A stretch of DNA of 52,411 bases from Lachnoclostridium sp. (GTDB lineage: Bacteria > Bacillota_A > Clostridia > Lachnospirales > Lachnospiraceae): assembly GCA_015057755.1 (NCBI GenBank), contig SVDR01000008.1, positions 1-52,411 on the forward strand. Direction: 5' to 3'. The notes under the pieces were generated by a model. That model was not told the DNA's origin. It ran no database searches and worked only from the letters and a program-made list of their open reading frames with translations. Positions 18,496 to 25,386 of this stretch are shown one piece after another; the stretch's first letter is position 1; each line of letters begins with the position of its first letter. The position numbers and the translations under genes are program-made.

Positions 18496-19041
18496 ATGAG
18501 AATCGGTCAGGGATATGATGTGCATCGACTGGTGGAAGGCAGAAAGCTGATTCTCGGAGGAGTGGAGATTCCTTATGAGAAAGGGCTGTTAGGCCATTCA
18601 GATGCCGATGTGATCGTACATGCGATCATGGACGCACTTCTTGGTGCGGCTGCACTTGGCGATATCGGAGAGCATTTTCCGGATACAGATGAAAAATACA
18701 AAGGTATTTCCAGCATTGAGCTTTTAAAACATGTCGGCGGACTTCTTGCTGAAAATGGTTTTATGATCGAGAATATCGATTCTACGATCATTGCCCAGAG
18801 ACCGAAATTGCTGCATTACCGTCCGCAGATGATGGAAAATATCGCAGCAGCTCTCGGCATCGAGAAAAATCAAGTTTGTGTGAAAGCGACTACGGAGGAG
18901 GGCATGGGCTTTACCGGAACCGGTGAAGGTATTTCTGCGCAGGCGATCTGTCTATTGTCCACGGTTGCAGATTATAATATTGATGACAGAATGGGGCGTG
19001 ATGGCGGCTGTGGCGGCTGCCCGGGCTGTAGACACGATTAA
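18496..19041 (+). CDS. ispF: 2-C-methyl-D-erythritol 2,4-cyclodiphosphate synthase with Cys-rich tail
   Basis: Forms the cyclic diphosphate of methylerythritol, the fifth step of the MEP isoprenoid pathway. Metal ligands Asp8, His10 and His42 sit at the same positions as in the E. coli enzyme, and [13 protein letters not shown] is the conserved C-terminal block. It is 181 aa, about 20 longer than usual. The extra residues form a Gly/Cys-rich tail with Cys172, Cys175 and Cys178 (GGCGGCPGC), a possible metal site. It lies between the lipid kinase and cysS, close to the latter. Confidence 0.95.
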   Translation: MRIGQGYDVHRLVEGRKLILGGVEIPYEKGLLGHSDADVIVHAIMDALLGAAALGDIGEHFPDTDEKYKGISSIELLKHVGGLLAENGFMIENIDSTIIAQRPKLLHYRPQMMENIAAALGIEKNQVCVKATTEEGMGFTGTGEGISAQAICLLSTVADYNIDDRMGRDGGCGGCPGCRHD

Positions 19042-19113
19042 AGGAAAGTGACTTGCATCTGCATCAGAGAAATGGTAAGATGAGTTTATTATATGGATAT
19101 AAGGAGCAGGAGT

Positions 19114-20520
19114 ATGAAAATTTTTAATACGCTTACAAGAAAGAAAGAAGATTTTGTCCCGTTTGTGCCGGGCAAAGTAAATATGTATACATGCGGACCG
19201 ACTGTGTATCATTTTGCACATATCGGTAACCTGAGAAGCTACATCATGGAGGACGTTTTAGAGAAGATTCTCCGTTACTCCGGATATGATGTGAAACGTG
19301 TTATGAACATTACAGACGTAGGACATCTTTCTTCCGATGCTGATACCGGTGAAGATAAGATGTTAAAGGGCGCAAAGAGAGAAAACAAAACTGTATTAGA
19401 GATCGCGAAGTTCTATACAGACGCATTCTTCTCCGACTGTGCAAAATTGAACATCAAGACTCCGGACGTGGTTGAACCGGCGACAAACTGCATCGACAGC
19501 TTTATCGAGATGATCGAGCGACTGCTTGAAAAAGGTTATGCATATCAGGCAGGCGAGAATATTTATTTTGATACATCCAAATTAAGCGAGTATTATGTAT
19601 TTGGCAATCACAGCGAGGAAGACCTGATGGTTGGCGTGCGTGATGACGTTACAGAAGATACAAACAAGAAAAATAAAAATGACTTTGTTCTCTGGTTCAC
19701 AAAGTCCAAGTTCGAAGATCAGGCGTTGAAATGGGATAGCCCGTGGGGCGTTGGTTATCCGGGCTGGCACATTGAGTGTTCCTGCATCAGCATGAAGCAT
19801 CTCGGTGAGTATATGGATATCCACTGCGGCGGTATTGACAATATGTTCCCGCATCATACCAATGAGATCGCACAGAGTGAGGCATACCTTGGTCACAAAT
19901 GGTGTAACTACTGGTTCCATGTTCACCACTTAAACGACCAGTCCGGTAAGATGAGTAAGTCCAAGGGCGAGTTCCTGACTGTTTCCTTACTGGAGTCCAA
20001 GGGTTACGATCCGCTGGCATACAGACTGTTCTGCTTACAGTCCCATTACAGAAGTCCGCTTGTATTCTCTTATGAGGCTCTTGATCAGGCAGAGGGCACA
20101 TATAAGAAACTGAAAAAACGTATTGCAAATCTGGAAAAAGACGGTGTTGTTGATACAGCAGCTGTTGCAGAATATAAAGAGAAGTTCGTTGAGGCAGTTG
20201 GCAACGATGTCAATACTTCTATGGGTGTGACTCTGCTTTATGATGTTTTAAAGGCTGAACTGAACGGTGCGACAAAGCGTGCGATCATCGAGAGCTTTGA
20301 CTATGTTCTGAGCCTTGATCTTCTGAAAGAAGATGTTCAGGAAGAGGAGTCCGGCGTAGATGCAGAGCTTGAGGCTTATGTACTCGCAAAGATCGAAGAG
20401 AGAAAGGCTGCGAAGAAAGCAAAAGATTTCGCACTTGCTGATGCGATCCGCAATGAACTGTTAGAGCATGGCATTATCATTAAGGATACAAGAGAGGGCG
20501 TAAAATGGGAGAAAGCCTAA
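19114..20520 (+). CDS. cysS: Cysteinyl-tRNA synthetase
   Basis: Charges tRNA-Cys. At 468 aa it has the normal length. The HIGH-type motif is in GPTVYHFAHIGNLRSY and the KMSKS motif in GKMSKSKGEF. Zinc ligands are expected in MYTCGPTVY, HIECSCIS and the MFPHHTNEIAQSE segment. The ATG at 19114 has AAGGAG upstream. It overlaps the Mini-RNase III gene by 16 bases; this gene order (ispF, cysS, mrnC, rlmB) is common in Bacillota. Confidence 0.97.
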   Translation: MKIFNTLTRKKEDFVPFVPGKVNMYTCGPTVYHFAHIGNLRSYIMEDVLEKILRYSGYDVKRVMNITDVGHLSSDADTGEDKMLKGAKRENKTVLEIAKFYTDAFFSDCAKLNIKTPDVVEPATNCIDSFIEMIERLLEKGYAYQAGENIYFDTSKLSEYYVFGNHSEEDLMVGVRDDVTEDTNKKNKNDFVLWFTKSKFEDQALKWDSPWGVGYPGWHIECSCISMKHLGEYMDIHCGGIDNMFPHHTNEIAQSEAYLGHKWCNYWFHVHHLNDQSGKMSKSKGEFLTVSLLESKGYDPLAYRLFCLQSHYRSPLVFSYEALDQAEGTYKKLKKRIANLEKDGVVDTAAVAEYKEKFVEAVGNDVNTSMGVTLLYDVLKAELNGATKRAIIESFDYVLSLDLLKEDVQEEESGVDAELEAYVLAKIEERKAAKKAKDFALADAIRNELLEHGIIIKDTREGVKWEKA

Positions 20521-20936
20521 GCTTTTTTAAGAAGGCATTCCAATTGAAAGAAGTGGATGCCGGAATGTATTCGCCGCTGGTACTGGCTTATGTCGGAGAT
20601 GCTGTTTACGAGATTATGATCCGAACCAAAGTAGTCAATGGCGGCAGTGTGCAGGTCAATAAACTCCACAAACATTCCGCCAGCCTTGTAAAAGCAGAAA
20701 CACAGGCGAAGATGATAACAGCTCTTTTGGAAGAACTGACGGAAGAAGAGATTGCTGTGTACAAGAGAGGCAGAAATGCCAAATCTTATACCATGGCAAA
20801 AAATGCTTCGATGAAAGACTACCGTATGGCGACCGGTTTTGAGGCGCTGATCGGTTTTCTGTATCTGGCAGAGCAGCATGAACGTCTGGCGGAGCTGGTA
20901 AGCCATGGCCTTGAGAAGATTGGCGAGCCAATGTAA
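20505..20936 (+). CDS. mrnC: Mini-ribonuclease III
   Basis: A 143-aa RNase III catalytic domain without a double-strand-RNA-binding domain. In Bacillota the family matures 23S rRNA. Conserved blocks LAYVGDAVYEIMIR, YKRGRNAKS and RMATGFEALIGFLYL carry the acidic metal-binding residues (Asp in VGDAV, Glu in FEAL). It starts inside the last codons of cysS, and its stop is next to the rlmB ribosome binding site, so the three are almost certainly cotranscribed. Confidence 0.94.
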   Translation: MGESLSFFKKAFQLKEVDAGMYSPLVLAYVGDAVYEIMIRTKVVNGGSVQVNKLHKHSASLVKAETQAKMITALLEELTEEEIAVYKRGRNAKSYTMAKNASMKDYRMATGFEALIGFLYLAEQHERLAELVSHGLEKIGEPM

Positions 20937-20953
20937 TGGATAGGAGAAAAAAC

Positions 20954-21700
20954 ATGAGATACGAAGAATTGACAATAGAGGGACGTAATGCCGTTATGGA
21001 GGCATTTCGTTCCGGTAAGACCATCGACAAACTGTTCGTTTTGGACGGTTGTCAGGATGGTCCGGTAAAGTCCATCGTTCGTGAGGCGAAAAAACATGAC
21101 ACTATCGTGAATTTCGTGGCAAAAGAGCGTTTAGACCAGCTTTCCGATACCGGTCATCACCAGGGTGTGATCGCGTTTGCGGCTGCTTATGAATATGCAG
21201 AGGTTGAGGATATCCTGAAGATCGCGGAAGAAAAGGGTGAACCGCCGTTTGTATTCCTGTTAGACGGTATCGAGGATCCGCACAACCTTGGTGCGATCAT
21301 CCGAACAGCAAACCTTGCAGGTGCTCACGGTGTGATCATTCCGAAGAGAAGAGCTGTTGGACTGACTGCGACAGTGGCAAGAACTTCCGCAGGTGCGTTA
21401 AACTACACACCGGTTGCGAAGGTAACTAATATGGCAAATACGATTGAAGAACTGAAAGAGAGAGGCATGTGGTTCGTCTGTGCAGATATGGGCGGTGAAC
21501 AGATGTACTGTCTGAATCTGAAAGGTTCCATCGGTCTTGTAATTGGCAATGAGGGAGATGGCGTGAGTCGCCTTGTGAAGGAGAAGTGCGATATGATCGC
21601 ATCCATTCCGATGAAAGGCGACATCGATTCTCTCAATGCGTCTGTTGCGGCCGGCGTTTTGGCTTACGAGATCGTGAGACAGAGACTTGGTGCGAAATAA
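20954..21700 (+). CDS. rlmB: 23S rRNA 2'-O-methyltransferase, TrmH/RlmB family
   Basis: A 248-aa SPOUT-fold methyltransferase. An N-terminal L30e-like substrate-binding domain (about 1-80; EGRNAVMEAFRSGKTIDKLF) precedes the catalytic domain with motifs LLDGIEDPHNLGAIIRTANL, GNEGDGVSRLV and IPMKGDIDSLNASVAAGVL. The expected role is methylation of a guanosine in 23S rRNA. The ATG at 20954 follows TAGGAG; an ATG at 20936 in the same frame overlaps the mrnC stop and is less likely. It is the last gene of the operon, before a terminator. Confidence 0.94.
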   Translation: MRYEELTIEGRNAVMEAFRSGKTIDKLFVLDGCQDGPVKSIVREAKKHDTIVNFVAKERLDQLSDTGHHQGVIAFAAAYEYAEVEDILKIAEEKGEPPFVFLLDGIEDPHNLGAIIRTANLAGAHGVIIPKRRAVGLTATVARTSAGALNYTPVAKVTNMANTIEELKERGMWFVCADMGGEQMYCLNLKGSIGLVIGNEGDGVSRLVKEKCDMIASIPMKGDIDSLNASVAAGVLAYEIVRQRLGAK

Positions 21701-21719
21701 AGAATAATTGAACTTTGAG

Positions 21720-21748
21720 GCGGATATCCAAAGGGGTATCCGCTTTTT
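21720..21748 (+). terminator. Terminator after rlmB
   Basis: A 10-bp stem (21720-21729 with 21734-21743) runs straight into TTTTTT. Confidence 0.85.
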
Positions 21749-21799
21749 TCTGTGTAAGTAAAATGTAAGATAAAAGTCATAAATCCGGAGAGAATTCTG

Positions 21800-21808
21800 T
21801 GATATAAT
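21800..21808 (+). promoter_or_regulatory. Extended -10 promoter of the membrane-protein pair
   Basis: TGATATAAT, 34 bases before the start of the next gene. No clear -35 element. Confidence 0.55.
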
Positions 21809-21841
21809 AAAATAAAAAAAAAATAAAGCAGAGAGGCGGGA

Positions 21842-22405
21842 ATGAGTATGAGGCGGAAATATTTTGTTAGAATGGCTATGCTGATCGTATTTGTTTGTGT
21901 TTTTGCGTTCTTGTGCGCATGTTCCCGCGAGGAACCGGGACCGAAGCTCGTACAGTATAACGGTAAAAATTATACGATCGATGAAGAGTCATCTACCATT
22001 TCAGATGGTGAACATACTTATCATTATAAAGTGAACGGCAGCGGTTCATCTGTGAATTACCATATTACTTATCCGAATGGTTCCACATATTATTGGAGCT
22101 GGAGCGGAAATATGGGACACGGCGGCTGGAGCGATGATTATGATGAGACACGTTATACAGATGGACGAACATTGATGAATGTTTTGGAAAAACAGATGCC
22201 AAGGGAATCGGAACCGAAAAACATTTTGCTGATCATTATCTTGCTGATCGTCGGTATTTTTAATGCAGCAGCGCCGCAGGCAGCGTGGTATCTCAGCGAC
22301 GGATGGAGGTTTAAAGATGCAGAGCCGTCGGAGGCAGCTCTCGATTGGGGAAGGTTTATCGGAATTGTGTTGATCGTGATCGCCGTGTTTATGATACTTG
22401 CGTAA
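21842..22405 (+). CDS. Predicted lipoprotein/membrane protein with C-terminal double-helix module
   Basis: A 187-aa protein of unknown function. Residues 1-27 look like a lipoprotein signal (basic start, hydrophobic core, LCAC with candidate Cys27). The middle (about 30-120) is a polar, Tyr/Ser/Gly-rich extracytoplasmic part. The C-terminus has two membrane helices flanking AAWYLSDGWRFKDAEPSEAA. That last block matches the end of the next gene (FLGSRWRYNKAELSDDG), so the two share a module; it recalls DUF6199 from memory only. If the N-terminus is not cleaved, the protein has three helices. It is 14 bases upstream of its neighbour. Confidence 0.75.
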   Translation: MSMRRKYFVRMAMLIVFVCVFAFLCACSREEPGPKLVQYNGKNYTIDEESSTISDGEHTYHYKVNGSGSSVNYHITYPNGSTYYWSWSGNMGHGGWSDDYDETRYTDGRTLMNVLEKQMPRESEPKNILLIIILLIVGIFNAAAPQAAWYLSDGWRFKDAEPSEAALDWGRFIGIVLIVIAVFMILA

Positions 22406-22419
22406 ATGGAGGTGGCGGT

Positions 22420-23112
22420 ATGTTGAGTAAGTTTAAGATAAAAAATAAAGCAGTAGTGGTTATGGTCAGTGTGTTTGTGTCTCTGGTCATCATCGGCTGT
22501 TTTCGGAACCTTCGTACCGGCATCTCGGTGGGAGATAAATTTCTGATTGAACGCGAAGAGGGATACTACAAATCCGGAGACAATGAAATCCGGATGATCA
22601 AAGGCGATGGATTCACAAATTTCCAGATTGTTTTCTATGAGGAATCAAGGAATGCTGCGCTGGAGTGGAGTGAGAAAAAGGCATTGTTTGGCGTAGAACA
22701 TGATTATGCGATCATTCGATTTGAAAACGGAACGGTTGTAGAAGGCACATGGTTTGCGGATACGCTGGTACACGATGACGGATTTCCGATGGATTGGGGA
22801 CTTACTGTATATACTGATTCACAGGACGGGGTAAGAGTTTCGGACGAGGCACTGAGCAATGTGCTTTGCAAACTGGATCTGGGTATGACCACGAACAATG
22901 GATCTGTTTGGGCGATTATCTGTGGCGGCCTGATTTATTTGATCGGCGCGCTAGTCTGGTTATATCCGGAGGAGATGTATTTTCTCGGAAGTCGTTGGAG
23001 ATATAATAAGGCAGAACTGTCAGACGACGGAATCATGATGCAGAGATTTAGTGCGATTCTTATGCTGGTCATGGCGGCATTTCTGATGATAAATCCGATG
23101 GGACTTCGATAA
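22420..23112 (+). CDS. Predicted membrane protein sharing C-terminal module with upstream gene
   Basis: A 230-aa protein of unknown function. One N-terminal membrane helix (about 11-27) is followed by ~130 extracytoplasmic residues. Two C-terminal helices surround the block YFLGSRWRYNKAELSDDGIM, which parallels the upstream protein. The start at 22420 has a textbook GGAGGTGG site, so the longer in-frame start at 22345 (inside the upstream gene) is not used. The pair is probably one operon ended by the terminator at 23126-23153. The conserved part is the helix-linked tail; the extracytoplasmic domains differ. Confidence 0.75.
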   Translation: MLSKFKIKNKAVVVMVSVFVSLVIIGCFRNLRTGISVGDKFLIEREEGYYKSGDNEIRMIKGDGFTNFQIVFYEESRNAALEWSEKKALFGVEHDYAIIRFENGTVVEGTWFADTLVHDDGFPMDWGLTVYTDSQDGVRVSDEALSNVLCKLDLGMTTNNGSVWAIICGGLIYLIGALVWLYPEEMYFLGSRWRYNKAELSDDGIMMQRFSAILMLVMAAFLMINPMGLR

Positions 23113-23125
23113 GATGTGGATTCAA

Positions 23126-23153
23126 AAGGGAGCGCGAATAGGTGCGCTCCCTT
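23126..23153. terminator. Bidirectional terminator between convergent units
   Basis: A 10-bp perfect stem AAGGGAGCGC (23126-23135) with GCGCTCCCTT (23144-23153). It separates the membrane-protein pair from the convergent DUF4397 gene. Confidence 0.75.
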
Positions 23154-23177
23154 GCTGTTTTAGATGATATTAACCAG

Positions 23178-24113
23178 TTAATCCTCCAGCGTAAATACCT
23201 GGTACATGTTGGACCACGGATTTCCGATAATATAGCTTGTGTAAGCTCTGCCCGGACGGACATTGATGCTGTAAGTGAGGAGAGGATTGTTGACTGCACA
23301 TCCCGGGCATGCAGTTCCTGTAATAACTGCAAATACCAACTGTGGAAGTTCGTTGAATGTTGTTACATTGACCTGGGAATTGGTCACAAAGAATGTATAG
23401 TTTCCGGAAGTCGCCTGTTTAAAGGAAGTGACTTCTTTGTATCCGACACCTGCAAATACAATTTGATTATTGAACAAGCGGACATCGTAAGAAGAGCCGT
23501 TGTAAGACATATTTGCAACGCGGATACATCCAGAACCGGATGGTACATTGGTGCAGCCCATATCGGAAACCTTCGTCAGAGTAACACCGCCGTTGGTGTC
23601 CAGAATGACCATAGTTACACGCTCGCCCGAAACAAAAGCCAGGGTCTGCTGATACAGGATCGGACCGTTGGTACGCCGGACGGTAACGGTGTGGAAACCG
23701 TCAGAAACCTGCGAATAGTTGGAAACGGTTGCAAATGTAGAGCCGGAGAAGACATTTTGACCGTCAATGAGAACATCCAGATTCATTCCATTGGTGGTTG
23801 CGTTTAAGAAACGAACCTGACCATAGTAAGTAACGGAAGGAACATTTGGCGTCGGGAAAGGAAATATGGGGAAATCCGGTCGGAAGTCAGGGCGAAGGTC
23901 CGGCCACTGCATGTTTCCCGGATACGCTGGCCGTCCGCCTTCCGGAGCCACCGGAGTTGTGGGGATGTTAGCGATATCATCGCCCGGATAAGCCGGCATA
24001 CCGCCCGGAGGCGCTACAGGTGTGGTCGGAATTCCGGCTAAACCATTTTGCGCTGTCATTGGTGTATTGCTGGAATCGGTTGTTACGGACGTATTTGTAT
24101 TGGTATCTGGCAT
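23178..24113 (-). CDS. DUF4397 domain protein with Pro/Gly-rich N-terminal repeats
   Basis: A 311-aa protein. The first ~90 residues are Thr/Pro/Gly-rich and contain two tandem copies of a ~20-residue unit (IPTTPVAPPGGMPAYPG and IPTTPVAPEGGRPAYPG). The rest matches DUF4397 proteins: beta-sandwich-like repeats such as VRFLNATTNGMNLDVLIDG and IRVANMSYNGSSYDVRLF. DUF4397 proteins are usually exported, but no signal peptide is visible here. The N-terminus has no hydrophobic core, so the mode of export, if any, is unclear. A GAGG site precedes the ATG. It stands alone, convergent to the membrane-protein pair. A spore or surface role is a guess only. Confidence 0.8.
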   Translation of the reverse strand: MPDTNTNTSVTTDSSNTPMTAQNGLAGIPTTPVAPPGGMPAYPGDDIANIPTTPVAPEGGRPAYPGNMQWPDLRPDFRPDFPIFPFPTPNVPSVTYYGQVRFLNATTNGMNLDVLIDGQNVFSGSTFATVSNYSQVSDGFHTVTVRRTNGPILYQQTLAFVSGERVTMVILDTNGGVTLTKVSDMGCTNVPSGSGCIRVANMSYNGSSYDVRLFNNQIVFAGVGYKEVTSFKQATSGNYTFFVTNSQVNVTTFNELPQLVFAVITGTACPGCAVNNPLLTYSINVRPGRAYTSYIIGNPWSNMYQVFTLED

Positions 24114-24169
24114 GAGAAACCTCAGTGTTTTTTAGTATATGATATGAAATAGTATGAAAAAAGTTCCTG

Positions 24170-24198
24170 TTGACAAAAAAACTAAGGCGTGATAATAT
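24170..24198 (+). promoter_or_regulatory. Promoter of tRNA-Thr
   Basis: TTGACA, 17 bases, TAATAT; the tRNA begins 19 bases after the -10. Confidence 0.8.
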
Positions 24199-24216
24199 AT
24201 CAAAGGTTTCAATTAT

Positions 24217-24289
<73 letters not shown>

Positions 24290-24313
24290 TGCGCGAAAGT
24301 AGAGAGCAGTGCG

Positions 24314-24380
24314 AAAAAAGAAAAGAGAGAATTCCAGAGATATGCTTGCATATAAATTGGAATTCTCTCTTTTCTTTTTT
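24314..24380. terminator. Very long hairpin terminator after tRNA-Thr
   Basis: A 23-bp perfect stem (24314-24336 with 24358-24380) has an inner ATATGC/GCATAT stem. It ends in TTTTTT on the plus strand and starts with AAAAAA, so it can act in both directions, for tRNA-Thr and for the convergent C39-like gene. Confidence 0.8.
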
Positions 24381-24417
24381 CATAGGGCACGAGCCCGCGA
24401 CTGAACCGAAGCGTAAG

Positions 24418-24496
24418 CGGAGGTGAAGTCATGCACTGCTTATCGCGACCGAGCGTAAGCGAGGTACGCACTTCGGAGGTGAAGTCATGCACTGCT
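24418..24496. repeat. Two 23-nt direct repeats in a GCG-rich spacer
   Basis: An identical 23-nt sequence (starting CGGAGGTGAAG) occurs at 24418-24440 and 24474-24496, a 56-base period. Each copy is preceded by a GCGTAAGCG-type motif. CATAGGGC also occurs on both sides (24381 and 24498). This looks like a partial tandem duplication or a REP-like intergenic element. No gene was supported in 24381-24519. Confidence 0.75.
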
Positions 24497-24519
24497 CATA
24501 GGGCTCATTACCCACTTCT

Positions 24520-25143
24520 TTATTTCTGCTTGATCGGCTCTGCGTTGGTGCGCTCGATTAAGACTGCTTCACGGTCGATGACCGGACCCATTTCAAAATA
24601 ACCTTCCGTAATCCGATTGAGACGGTCAAAGGAGATGCGGCGGTTGGCCTTTTTCGGCTGATCGAAGATGAATTCGATACCTTCCTGTAAGTATAGTGGA
24701 TCGAAATCAGGGTCATCATACTCCTCATAATAAGGATCGAACATGAGAACATGATCATCCTCAATATCTGTGATCAGGACATAGTGAGCCACCTCAACAT
24801 GGAGACGTAAAACGACAACGCCGCCCTGTTTGATAAAGTTGTAGATTCGGTGTCCCTTTTCAAAAGCAACATCCTGACGGCCCAGGAACTTACAGTAGAC
24901 CGGGAAATTTCTTCCCATACTAAAATCGTTCAGAAAGCTTGCCATAAAGCGCATAGCAGCACAGGAGGTACCGTGCTTTCCGATTTCTCCTTTGGTGTTA
25001 TGGGCATCGTTACAATAGAGCATAATAAATTTTGCAAGATCCGGCGGAAGTTCCTCACGTTCAAATAAATAGCGGAATGCATTTAACAGGGAAACCGGAC
25101 CGCAGTCAAACTCGGTGGATTGATAGTTCAGTAAATTCTTCAT
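24520..25143 (-). CDS. C39-like cysteine peptidase family protein
   Basis: A 207-aa protein with a papain-like C39 signature: candidate nucleophile Cys14 in STEFDCGPVSLLNAF, then His in EVAHYVLITDI with Asp in VLMFDPYYEEYDDPD. No transporter domain, signal peptide or membrane helix is present, so it is a stand-alone cytoplasmic protein. Such proteins can be processing peptidases or transglutaminase-like enzymes. I chose the internal ATG (25143) with AGAGG upstream, because a longer start at 25191 would sit almost at the predicted transcription start. It is divergent from the peptide importer. Confidence 0.8.
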   Translation of the reverse strand: MKNLLNYQSTEFDCGPVSLLNAFRYLFEREELPPDLAKFIMLYCNDAHNTKGEIGKHGTSCAAMRFMASFLNDFSMGRNFPVYCKFLGRQDVAFEKGHRIYNFIKQGGVVVLRLHVEVAHYVLITDIEDDHVLMFDPYYEEYDDPDFDPLYLQEGIEFIFDQPKKANRRISFDRLNRITEGYFEMGPVIDREAVLIERTNAEPIKQK

Positions 25144-25200
25144 GGCAGAACCTCTTTTCGTATTTATTCTGTCTTGCAGGAATGACTTCAAAGTGATTGT

Positions 25201-25229
25201 AATATAACTTGATTAGAGGATTTTGTCAA
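25201..25229 (-). promoter_or_regulatory. Promoter of the C39-like gene
   Basis: On the minus strand: TTGACA, 17 bases, TATATT, about 58 bases before the chosen start codon. Confidence 0.75.
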
Positions 25230-25288
25230 TAATTTAGGAGAAAATGGAGGGAATCTATGCCATGTTTTGTAGAAAATGACCAGAAATA

Positions 25289-25317
25289 TTGACAGAATTA
25301 TCACAAAAGGATATAAT
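25289..25317 (+). promoter_or_regulatory. Consensus promoter of the peptide-importer operon
   Basis: TTGACA, exactly 17 bases, TATAAT: a perfect sigma-A consensus, 70 bases before the binding-protein start. It is back to back with the promoter of the C39-like gene. Confidence 0.85.
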
Positions 25318-25386
25318 AAATTCGATAATTTAGTCTGGGTAACCAGCGATGATTGTTAAGCTTTATTGAATCAGGAGGTAGTAAAT

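Noticed and set aside
24418..24496. A CRISPR array
   Set aside because: There are only two repeats, the repeat is not palindromic in the usual way, and there are no cas genes.
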